A stretch of 64,000 bases of DNA from Methylomonas paludis (lineage in GTDB: Bacteria > Pseudomonadota > Gammaproteobacteria > Methylococcales > Methylomonadaceae). Below the pieces are notes generated by a model. The model saw nothing but the letters and a program-made list of their open reading frames with translations. It did no database searches and was not told the origin of the DNA. The translations under genes were made by a program, and so were the position numbers. Shown here one piece after another: positions 57,075-64,000 of this stretch (its first letter is position 1; each line of letters begins with the position of its first letter). Location: the NCBI RefSeq assembly GCF_018734325.1, contig NZ_CP073754.1, positions 868,001-932,000 of the forward strand, in the 5' to 3' direction.

Positions 57075-57103
57075 ACTTTACCTGCGCCGCTCAGCGCTGT
57101 CAA
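57075..57103 (-). promoter_or_regulatory. sigma70-type promoter of the nir operon
   Basis: On the minus strand TTGACA (57103-57098) is followed after 17 bp by TAAAGT (57080-57075), about 80 bp upstream of the cd1 gene start. I saw no FNR/Dnr palindrome nearby. The -10 box abuts a 16-bp sequence shared with the divergent promoter. Confidence 0.55.
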
Positions 57104-57219
57104 TGCATAAAGTTCCGTGTTAAATCCGGCCCATAGCTGCTGGCGGCAACTTTATCACATCCCTAGGTTTTCCCGAAGCCCTAGCCCAAACAGTCAGATA
57201 ATTTTGATTCGATAATAGT

Positions 57220-57248
57220 TTGACAAGCAAATTTGATCGGCATATAGT
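57220..57248 (+). promoter_or_regulatory. sigma70-type promoter of the small exported-protein genes
   Basis: A perfect TTGACA (57220-57225), a 17-bp spacer and TATAGT (57243-57248), about 70 bp upstream of the first ATG at 57320. The sequence TATCGACTCGCTATAA begins at the last base of the -10 box and recurs beside the divergent nir promoter. Confidence 0.65.
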
Positions 57249-57319
57249 ATCGACTCGCTATAAAACTAAAAGAACAGCGAAACAACACCCTTATTTCCCA
57301 TGTTTTTCAGGAGAACATC

Positions 57320-57511
57320 ATGAACCCACATCCTCAACATCCAGAAACCGATTACATTCTCAGATATGTTGTGGTGGCCGCCATCCTCGCTATTGGCGCA
57401 CTGCTGGCCGTTAAACTAAACGAAAACGAAAAGTTCGCCCCCATCAAAGCCCAACTCCAGGAAGAATCCAAGCTCATGAACATCCGCGTCCTCAACGAAA
57501 CCGGAGCCTGA
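57320..57511 (+). CDS. small single-helix membrane protein
   Basis: 63 residues with one membrane helix (about 14-35, ILRYVVVAAILAIGALLAVKL) and a polar C-terminus rich in Glu/Lys. CAGGAG lies at the right distance before the ATG. I do not recognise the family. It is 2 bp from the next gene, and both share a strong promoter divergent from the nir operon, so a link to nitrite/heme d1 biology is possible but unproven. Confidence 0.65.
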   Translation: MNPHPQHPETDYILRYVVVAAILAIGALLAVKLNENEKFAPIKAQLQEESKLMNIRVLNETGA

Positions 57512-57513
57512 GC

Positions 57514-57864
57514 ATGAAAATCCTCATCGCCGCCGCATTAATGGTATTGACCATGCCCAGCATGGCCACCGAATACATCTTCCGCGACCTGATGGCCAAC
57601 ACCCTGCCGTCAGCCCAATGCCGCACCCCGGCCCAGGCCAGCGAAACCGCCAGCAAACCCTATACCCTGGAACGCTACAGCAAACAGTTCTGCCAAACCC
57701 AGGGTTACGGTTGGCATCTGCACCAAATCAAGACCGCCGGCACCACCATTTGCACGCCCTGTGCCGACCAAACCGAGCTGCAGAAATGCCATCAGCAGGA
57801 TGTCGTAGTATCATGTCAACGTGTAAAACCGGGATCGGTGGGCATGTTGCCAGGCAAGGGTTGA
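57514..57864 (+). CDS. cysteine-containing secreted protein, unknown
   Basis: 116 residues with a signal peptide (about 1-18, ending SMATE). The mature part has six cysteines (SAQCRT, KQFCQT, TICTPCAD, QKCHQQ, VVSCQR), which suggests three disulfides. It has no heme CxxCH motif. Unknown family. It follows the 63-residue membrane protein by 2 bp and precedes cysG by about 100 bp on the same strand. Confidence 0.7.
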   Translation: MKILIAAALMVLTMPSMATEYIFRDLMANTLPSAQCRTPAQASETASKPYTLERYSKQFCQTQGYGWHLHQIKTAGTTICTPCADQTELQKCHQQDVVVSCQRVKPGSVGMLPGKG

Positions 57865-57965
57865 TAAACCCCCCGACTGCCGCCCAATACGGGGCAGGCG
57901 GGAACAGCCTGCCCCGACTATTCCGGTCAGCAAAATCGCCTTAAGCCCATAACTGCAAATCGAGC

Positions 57966-59351
57966 ATGGATTACTTCCCCCTTTTTTTAGACCTGAAACA
58001 AAAAAACTGTCTAGTTGTCGGCGCCGGCCCGGTCGCCGCCCGTAAAATTGAAGCACTGGCCGGCGCTGGTGCGCAAATTCGGGTGGTGGCGCCGCAAATC
58101 AGCACCGCTGTTACCGATTTACAAAATCGCTATAACCTGGATATCCAGCAAAAGACTTTCGAAGCTGTCGATTTAACCGGCATCTTTCTGGTGGTGTGCG
58201 CCACGGATCAGCATGAGCTAAATAAAGCGATTGCCGCCGCCGCCCAGCAGGCCGGGCTACTGGTTAATGTGGTCGATAACCCTGCACTGTGCAATTTTAT
58301 CTTTCCGGCCATAGTTGACCGCTCACCCTTGCTGATCGCCATAACTTCAGGCGGCGCAGCGCCGGTGCTGACCCGCTTGCTGCGCGCTAAAATCGAAACA
58401 GTAATCCCGGCTGCTTACGGCAAGCTGGCCGAGTTTGCCGAAAAATTCAGACCCTTGGTCAAACAAAATCTAAAATCAGCTCCGCAACGGCGCATTTTTT
58501 GGGAAAACACCTTGCAGGGTAATATCGCCGAACAGGTGTTTACCGGTAATCAGACTCAGGCCGAAGCTTTATTGCGGGAAAGTCTGGCGGTCGATCCGCA
58601 GCCCACCGCAGACGGTGAGGTTTATCTGATAGGCGCGGGTCCCGGCGACCCGGATTTATTGACATTTCGAGCCTTACGGCTGATGCAGCAGGCCGATGTG
58701 ATTGTCTACGACCGGCTGGTATCTGCCGAAATCATGAATCTGGCCCGGCGCGATTCCGAAAAAATCTATGTCGGCAAAGAACGTAATAATCACAGCCTGC
58801 CCCAGGAATCCATCAACGCCTTGCTGATCACGCTGGCTCAGGCCGGCAAGCGGGTAGCACGGCTAAAAGGCGGCGACCCGTTTATTTTTGGCCGAGGCGG
58901 TGAAGAAATCGAAACCCTGATGCAGCAAGGCATCCGCTTTCAGGTGGTGCCGGGGATTACCGCCGCTTCCGGTTGTGCCAGCTATGCCGGTATTCCGTTG
59001 ACCCATCGCGATCATGCCCAGGCCTGTTTATTTGTCACCGGCCATTTACGCGACGGCAGCATCATCAACCAAAACTGGCCGCAACTGGCCGCTCCCAATC
59101 AAACGGTAGTCATTTATATGGGCTTGGTTGGTCTGGAGATCATCTGCCGGCAACTCATCGCCCACGGCTGCGCCGCCGGCCATCCCATTGCCGTTATCCA
59201 GCAGGGCACCACCAAAGATCAGCGTATCATCATCGGTACTTTGACCGATATGCCGGAACGGGTTACTCAGGCCGGATTGAAAGCCCCCACCCTGATAATT
59301 GTCGGCAGTGTGGTCACTCTACACAAACAATTAGCCTGGTTTCATCCCTAA
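57966..59351 (+). CDS. cysG: siroheme synthase CysG
   Basis: A 461-residue trifunctional enzyme. The N-terminal part (about 1-205, MDYFPLFLDLKQKNCLVVGAGPVAARKIE...) is the precorrin-2 dehydrogenase/ferrochelatase. The C-terminal part (about 217-460, VYLIGAGPGDPDLLTFRALRLMQQADVIVYDRLV, RLKGGDPFIFGRGGEE) is the SAM-dependent uroporphyrinogen III methyltransferase. It makes siroheme, the substrate of NirDLGH. With no nirE in the window, this gene can supply the heme d1 pathway as well as sulfite or nitrite reductases. Confidence 0.95.
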   Translation: MDYFPLFLDLKQKNCLVVGAGPVAARKIEALAGAGAQIRVVAPQISTAVTDLQNRYNLDIQQKTFEAVDLTGIFLVVCATDQHELNKAIAAAAQQAGLLVNVVDNPALCNFIFPAIVDRSPLLIAITSGGAAPVLTRLLRAKIETVIPAAYGKLAEFAEKFRPLVKQNLKSAPQRRIFWENTLQGNIAEQVFTGNQTQAEALLRESLAVDPQPTADGEVYLIGAGPGDPDLLTFRALRLMQQADVIVYDRLVSAEIMNLARRDSEKIYVGKERNNHSLPQESINALLITLAQAGKRVARLKGGDPFIFGRGGEEIETLMQQGIRFQVVPGITAASGCASYAGIPLTHRDHAQACLFVTGHLRDGSIINQNWPQLAAPNQTVVIYMGLVGLEIICRQLIAHGCAAGHPIAVIQQGTTKDQRIIIGTLTDMPERVTQAGLKAPTLIIVGSVVTLHKQLAWFHP

Positions 59352-60670
59352 CTGTATGCAGATGTGCAGGCTGAACAGAGTGACTCGTTACAGCCCGCTT
59401 TATCGCGACCCGTAGCCGCGATGCAACGTAGTGGAATCGAGGAATTCGCAGCGTAACCTTAATCAAAGCAGCGTCAACGAAATTCAGCAATGCCCTGTAC
59501 CGCTAGCCCCAAAAGCAACTATTAACCCAAAAAACCGTGCGCAACGGGTTGCTATAGCCCGCTTTATCGCGACCCGTAGCCTCGATGCAACGTAGTGGAA
59601 TCGAGGAATTCGCAGCACAACCTCAATCAAAGCAGGTCAGCGAAATTCAGCAATGCCCTGTACCGCTAGCCCCAAAAGCAACTATTAACCCAAAAACCGT
59701 GCGCAACGGGCGACTATAGCCCGCTTTATCGCGACCCGTAGCCGCGATGCAACGTAGTGGAATCGAGGAATTCGCAGCACAACCTCAATCAAAGCAGCGT
59801 CAGCGGAATTCAACAATGCCCTGTACCGCTGCCCCAAAAGCAACTATTAACCCAAAAAACCGTGCGCAACGGGCGACTATAGCCCGCTTTATCGCGACCC
59901 GTAGCCTCGATGCAACGTAGTGGAATCGAGGAATTCGCAGCGTAACCTTAATCAAACCAGCGTCAGCGGAATTCAACAATGCCTTGTACCGCTAGCCCCA
60001 AAAGCAACTATTAACCCAAAAAACCGTGCGCAACGGGTTGCTATAGCCCGCTTTATCGCGACCCGTAGCCGCGATGCAACGTAGTGGAATCGAGGAATTC
60101 GCAGCGTAACCTCAATCAAAGCAGGTCAGCGAAATTCAGCAATGCCCTGTACCGCTAGCCCCAAAAGCAACTATTAACCCAAAAAACCGTGCGCAACGGG
60201 CGACTATAGCCCGCTTTATCGCGACCCGTAGCCTCGATGCAACGTAGTGGAATCGAGGAATTCGCAGCGTAACCTCAATCAAAGCAGGTCAGCGAAATTC
60301 AGCAATGCCCTGTACCGCTAGACCCAAAAGCAACTATTAACCCAAAAAAACCGTGCGCAACGGGCGACTATAGCCCGCTTTATCGCGACCCGTAGCCTCG
60401 ATGCAACGTAGTGGAATCGAGGAATTCGCAGCGTAACCTTAATCAAACCAGCGTCAGCGAAATTCAGCAATGCCCTGTACCGCTAGCCCCAAAAGCAACT
60501 ATTAACCCAAAAAATAGCCTTTAAAAAAGCATAATGCTAGCTTATGCCGAGTAATGACAATAAATTTCGATTTCGCTTACAGCCTATAGCCAATCTTGAT
60601 CTAATTTTTCAATAACTTGCCGCTCAGGTTATAATAAACGGCTTTTTCTTGATTACATAAATTAGCCGCA
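59352..60670. repeat. family A tandem array, seven ~163-bp units
   Basis: Family A cores start at about 59412, 59576, 59738, 59901, 60064, 60228 and 60392 (periods 162-164). Each is followed by gaattcgcagc, a spacer with caatgccctgtaccgctag and ccgtgcgcaacgggcgacta, and preceded by tagcccgctttatcgcgac. Some cores read cgcgatg instead of ctcgatg. The 150 bp before 60671 are free of the repeat and hold the next promoter. No gene seen. Confidence 0.85.
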
Positions 60671-61714
60671 ATGAGTCAACAACGTAAAGCAGTAGCCTTA
60701 ATTTCCGGTGGTCTGGATTCCATGTTGGCCGCCAAGGCCGTGATGGATCAGGGCATACATGTTGAGGGTATCAATTTCTTTACCGGGTTTTGTGTAGAAG
60801 GCCATACCCACGCCATCCGCAAGCGCGATACCGATAAGCCCAAACGCAACAACTCGTTGTGGGTGGCTGAACAGCTAGGCATCAAACTGCATATCATCGA
60901 TATTATCGAAGAATACAAGCAGGTGTTGCTTAATCCCAGACACGGTTACGGCGCCAATATGAATCCGTGTCTGGACTGCAAGATTTTCATGGTCAACAAA
61001 GCCAAGCAATGGATGCAGGAAAACGGTTTTGACTTCATCATCACCGGTGAAGTCATGGGGCAGCGCCCCATGTCGCAACGCAAGCAGACCATGCCCATAG
61101 TCGCAGCCCAATCCGGGGCTGATGACTTATTATTACGCCCCTTGTCGGCTCAATATCTGCCTATCACTTTGCCGGAGCGGGAAGGTTGGGTAGACCGAGA
61201 CCGGCTATTCAATTTCACTGGCCGATCTCGCAAGCCGCAAATGAATCTGGCCAAGGATTATGGTTTCAGTGATTATGCCCAACCAGCGGGTGGTTGCTGT
61301 TTTTTAACCGATGCCAGTTATTCCAAAAAACTGGTGGATCTATGGCAGGCGCGCGGTGAGCGTGATTACGAACTGGATGATGTTATGCTGTTGAAAGTGG
61401 GGCGGCATATCCGTCCCAGACCCAATTTTAAACTGATAGTTGCTCGTGAGGACGGCGAAGCCCAATTTATGAGCGGTTATAAAAAAGAATTTATCAGTCT
61501 GAATTGCGCTAGTCATCGCGGTCCGCTGGGCCTGATTGACGGCCGGGTCAGTGCCGAAGATTTACAGCTGGCCGGGCAAATTATCGCCCGTTACGGCCAG
61601 GGGCGTGATTCTTCCCAGGTTGAGGTCACTATTCGCGACCAGTCCGGCCTGGAACACAATATAGTCGTGCAACCTTTGTTGGCCGAGCAAATTCCACCCG
61701 AGTGGTTTGTATGA
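60671..61714 (+). CDS. PP-loop thiolation enzyme (ThiI/MnmA-like), TusA partner
   Basis: 347 residues. The N-terminal PP-loop ATPase has ALISGGLDSMLAAKAVM, with the adenylation motif SGGxDS. Cys residues in NPCLDCKIFM and AGGCCFLTD are candidates for persulfide or iron-sulfur roles. The C-terminal ~100 residues are a separate domain. It resembles tRNA-thiolation enzymes in COG0482-like families but is not a canonical MnmA. The following tusA overlaps by 4 bp and is a natural sulfur donor. The exact product, thiolated tRNA or other, is inference. Confidence 0.75.
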   Translation: MSQQRKAVALISGGLDSMLAAKAVMDQGIHVEGINFFTGFCVEGHTHAIRKRDTDKPKRNNSLWVAEQLGIKLHIIDIIEEYKQVLLNPRHGYGANMNPCLDCKIFMVNKAKQWMQENGFDFIITGEVMGQRPMSQRKQTMPIVAAQSGADDLLLRPLSAQYLPITLPEREGWVDRDRLFNFTGRSRKPQMNLAKDYGFSDYAQPAGGCCFLTDASYSKKLVDLWQARGERDYELDDVMLLKVGRHIRPRPNFKLIVAREDGEAQFMSGYKKEFISLNCASHRGPLGLIDGRVSAEDLQLAGQIIARYGQGRDSSQVEVTIRDQSGLEHNIVVQPLLAEQIPPEWFV

Positions 61715-61935
61715 GTAGTCATGTTTTAAATGTGCGGCGGCTGTTATGTCCCTTGCCGGTCATTCGTACCCAGGATAAAGTCAAAACCCTGCAAGCCGGG
61801 GAAGTGTTGACAGTGGAATGCACCGATCCCGGCGTCATGCAGGACATTCCGGCCTGGTGCCGCATCAATGGCCATCTAGTGTTGGAAACTCGTCAGGAAG
61901 CGGGTGAATACATCGTGGTTCTGCAAGTCGGCTAA
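61711..61935 (+). CDS. TusA-family sulfur carrier
   Basis: A 74-residue sulfur-relay protein with the persulfide-carrying cysteine in RRLLCPLPVIRTQ (the CPxP motif) and the rest of the beta-alpha-beta fold (GEVLTVECTDPGVMQDIPAWCRINGH). It receives sulfur from a desulfurase or rhodanese and passes it on, here most likely to the PP-loop enzyme whose stop it overlaps (ATGA). An in-frame ATG 9 bp upstream is less likely to be the start. Confidence 0.88.
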   Translation: MSSHVLNVRRLLCPLPVIRTQDKVKTLQAGEVLTVECTDPGVMQDIPAWCRINGHLVLETRQEAGEYIVVLQVG

Positions 61936-62052
61936 GCTGGCGTGGAGCCGGAGTAGGGCACCGACAGTGGTCAGTTGTGATTGAAACTGACGCGGTTATA
62001 TGTTTAGAATCATGTAACTCGACAGATAATTTAACTTTTAAGCGGAAAAACT

Positions 62053-63267
62053 ATGGCAGTTGGTCACAATCCCTTCCCGGAAATGCATAGCGTCAAAGGC
62101 ATCAAGCTGGGTAGCACTAATGTCGGTATCAAACAGACCGTACGGGATGATATTTTAGTTATCGAAATGGCGGCGGGGGGCTCCTGCGCCGCAGTATTTA
62201 CCCAAAATGCGTTTTGTGCAGCCCCGGTGCATCTGGCCAAATCGCATTTAAATCAGGAGCCGCGCTGGCTGCTGATCAATTCCGGCAATGCCAATGCCGG
62301 TACCGGCAAACAAGGTCTACAGGATGCTTTTGCCTGCTGCGCCAGTCTGGCTGGAGAGGTGGATGGGCTGGCTCAGCAGGTGCTGCCATTTTCGACTGGC
62401 GTTATTGGTGAGCCGCTGCCGGTGGCTAAATTGACCAGCGGTCTGGCGGCGGCAGTGGCTAATCTGGCCGAAGATCACTGGCCGCAAGCGGCCCAGGCCA
62501 TCATGACCACCGATACCTTTGCCAAGGGCGCATCCGAAATCATCAGCATAGCCGGTCAGCCCGTTACCATTACCGGTATTTCCAAAGGCGCGGGTATGAT
62601 TCAGCCTAATATGGCCACCATGCTCGGTTTTATCGCCACCGATGCCAGCATCGAAGCCGGCTTATTACAGCAAAGTTTGGCGGCAGCGGCGGAACACTCT
62701 TTTAACCGAATTAGTGTGGATGGCGACACTTCCACCAATGATGCCTGTGTATTGCTGGCCAGTGCTGGTGCTGCCGCCCCTGAAATTAGCGCCGATACCC
62801 CCGAATATGAAGTCTTCAATGCGGCCTTGCATAGAGTCTGCAAGCGATTGGCCGAACTGATCATTCGAGACGGGGAAGGGGCGACCAAGCTGATGCGAAT
62901 TGTGGTGGAACAGGCCGATACCGTAGCTGAAGCCGTATTGGTTGCTAAAACCATCGCCCATTCACCCTTGGTTAAAACTGCTTTTTTTGCCAGTGACCCT
63001 AACTGGGGCAGAATTCTGGCTGCCGTTGGCCGGGCCGGTGTAGAAAATCTGGAGCTGGAAAAAATCGAAATCTATCTGGGTACGGTCTGCATCGTTGAAA
63101 ATGGTGGCCGATCACCCAGTTATACCGAACAGGATGGTCAACGGGTGATGAATCAGCCGGAAATTACCATCACGGTGCGGCTGGGGCGCGGTGCAGTCAG
63201 TGAAGAGGTGCTGACTTGTGATTTTTCCTATGATTATGTGCGTATCAATGCCGAATACCGCACCTGA
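62053..63267 (+). CDS. argJ: glutamate N-acetyltransferase/ornithine acetyltransferase
   Basis: A 404-residue enzyme of arginine synthesis. It transfers acetyl from N-acetylornithine to glutamate (and may use acetyl-CoA as well). The autocleavage site with the nucleophilic Thr is in KGAGMIQPNMATMLGFIATDA, giving alpha and beta chains. Other blocks are LINSGNANAGTG, ISVDGDTSTNDAC and FFASDPNWGRILAAVGRAG. It is directly followed by a MutT-type gene, the order known from other gammaproteobacteria. Confidence 0.95.
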   Translation: MAVGHNPFPEMHSVKGIKLGSTNVGIKQTVRDDILVIEMAAGGSCAAVFTQNAFCAAPVHLAKSHLNQEPRWLLINSGNANAGTGKQGLQDAFACCASLAGEVDGLAQQVLPFSTGVIGEPLPVAKLTSGLAAAVANLAEDHWPQAAQAIMTTDTFAKGASEIISIAGQPVTITGISKGAGMIQPNMATMLGFIATDASIEAGLLQQSLAAAAEHSFNRISVDGDTSTNDACVLLASAGAAAPEISADTPEYEVFNAALHRVCKRLAELIIRDGEGATKLMRIVVEQADTVAEAVLVAKTIAHSPLVKTAFFASDPNWGRILAAVGRAGVENLELEKIEIYLGTVCIVENGGRSPSYTEQDGQRVMNQPEITITVRLGRGAVSEEVLTCDFSYDYVRINAEYRT

Positions 63268-64000
63268 ATGAACGCCAGGGTGGAATTGCATGTAGCGGTG
63301 GGCGTCATAGACGACCGGCAAGGTAATATCCTGATTACCTTACGCCCCAATCATACTCATCTGGGTGGCTTGTGGGAGTTTCCGGGCGGTAAACTGGAGG
63401 CCGGTGAAACAGTGCCGCAAGCCTTGCGCCGAGAATTGCAGGAAGAAATCGGCATAGATGTGCAAGCCGCTACGCCGTTGATCAAGGTCAGGCATGATTA
63501 CGGCGACCGCCGGGTGTTGTTGGATGTGTGGCGGGTCAATGCCTATAATGGGGTGGAAACCCCGCGTGAAGGCCAGGCCATGCGCTGGGTAAACGTCCGC
63601 CAACTTAACCAATATCAGTTTCCGGCGGCCAATCAGCCTATCATCAAAGCCGCGCAACTTCCGGTTTATTACGCCATCCTGGAAGGCCGGCATATCGACG
63701 AAGTGTTGGCAAACTGCCGGCGGATCTTGCAGCAAGGCATCAGGTTGTTGCAATTTCGGGTTAAATCTTTGGCTGTTGAGCTGTTGCCGGCGGCACTAAG
63801 GGCAGTGCAGGACTATTGCCGTCAATATCAGGCCGTACTGTTGATTAACGCCGATTTACCCTTGGCGGATGCTGTTGCAGACGGCTGGCATCTGAGCAGC
63901 CGGGCTTTGCAAAACTGTAGTGCCCGACCCTCAGGTGCCACTTGGCTGGCGGCATCCTGCCATAATCTGGCCGAATTACGCCAAGCCGAGCAATTAGGTG
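63268..64000 (+). CDS. MutT (8-oxo-dGTPase) fused to a ThiE-like domain, partial
   Basis: The frame runs from ATG 63268, immediately after the argJ stop, to the end of the window without a stop (244 codons). The N-terminal ~130 residues are a MutT NUDIX domain with a perfect box (GGKLEAGETVPQALRRELQEEIG), sanitising oxidised nucleotides. From about residue 140 (NCRRILQQGIRLLQFRVKSL...LLINADLPLADAVADGWHLSS) it resembles thiamine-phosphate synthase. Such MutT/ThiE-like fusions are known in gammaproteobacteria. Another possibility is two activities of unrelated use. The C-terminus lies outside the window. Confidence 0.85.
   Translation, partial: MNARVELHVAVGVIDDRQGNILITLRPNHTHLGGLWEFPGGKLEAGETVPQALRRELQEEIGIDVQAATPLIKVRHDYGDRRVLLDVWRVNAYNGVETPREGQAMRWVNVRQLNQYQFPAANQPIIKAAQLPVYYAILEGRHIDEVLANCRRILQQGIRLLQFRVKSLAVELLPAALRAVQDYCRQYQAVLLINADLPLADAVADGWHLSSRALQNCSARPSGATWLAASCHNLAELRQAEQLG

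Noticed and set aside
57180..57245. FNR/Dnr site (TTGAT-N4-ATCAA) controlling the nir operon
   Set aside because: Only half sites (TTGAT at about 57204 and 57233) are present, without the second half at the right distance.
59412..60515. Possible CRISPR array because of regular repeats with spacers
   Set aside because: Spacers are nearly identical, the period (~163 bp) is too long and no cas gene is present; same for the other arrays.

Overview
The window looks like a chromosomal segment of a gammaproteobacterium. Supporting signs are csrA followed by tRNA-Ser(GCT), tRNA-Arg(ACG) and tRNA-Asn(GTT), an aat-bpt pair, argJ followed by a MutT-type gene, a piuA/Sel1/piuC-like iron cluster and a Pseudomonas-like nirFDLGHJ order. 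EpsE/F/G/L-type polysaccharide genes plus many short dispersed repeats would fit a methanotroph of the Methylococcales, but no methane-oxidation gene is present, so that placement is inference.

Layout. 0.6-3 kb: two sugar/polysaccharide genes (SDR epimerase, GT4 glycosyltransferase) and a fragment of an acyltransferase. 3-5.5 kb: decayed DNA with an IS3-type remnant and a small decayed integrative element bounded by a 60-bp direct repeat of the tRNA-Asn 3' end. 5.5-21 kb: mostly housekeeping genes (three tRNAs, csrA, NUDIX, bpt, aat, trxB, ftsK, old yellow enzyme, cobO, DedA, AI-2E-type transporter). 20-27 kb: a multicopper oxidase and a Fur-box-preceded siderophore receptor/Sel1/PKHD hydroxylase operon. 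28-49 kb: a large exopolysaccharide locus. 49.4-59.4 kb: a heme d1 operon (cytochrome cd1-type protein, two cytochromes c, nirFDLGHJ, and a periplasmic Dabb protein), divergent from two small exported or membrane proteins and a cysG that can supply the siroheme precursor. 60.7-64 kb: a PP-loop thiolase with TusA, argJ, and a MutT/ThiE-type fusion that leaves the window.

The exopolysaccharide locus is the most unusual part. Export and chain-length genes (EpsE/F/G/L-like) are followed by an NRPS-like protein (partial condensation, adenylation, carrier, thioesterase) and a second carrier-thioesterase protein. Two near-identical Wzy/ligase-type polymerases, a Wzx-type flippase and a GT4 enzyme come next. 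It ends with a decaprenyl-phosphate phosphoribosyltransferase-like UbiA protein, a HAD phosphatase and a GtrA::GT-C fusion. The relics between the two polymerases show that a thioesterase-polymerase-flippase block was duplicated in tandem and one copy then decayed. The gene set suggests an aminoacyl- or acyl-modified, possibly pentofuranose-decorated, exopolysaccharide; this is inference.

Intergenic DNA holds at least three repeat families. A: a hairpin CCTCGAT/ATCGAGG element, single or in tandem arrays whose spacers are locus-specific. B: GGTGGATT/AATCCACC hairpins. C: a ~130-bp MITE with 12-bp inverted ends and an 8-bp target duplication.
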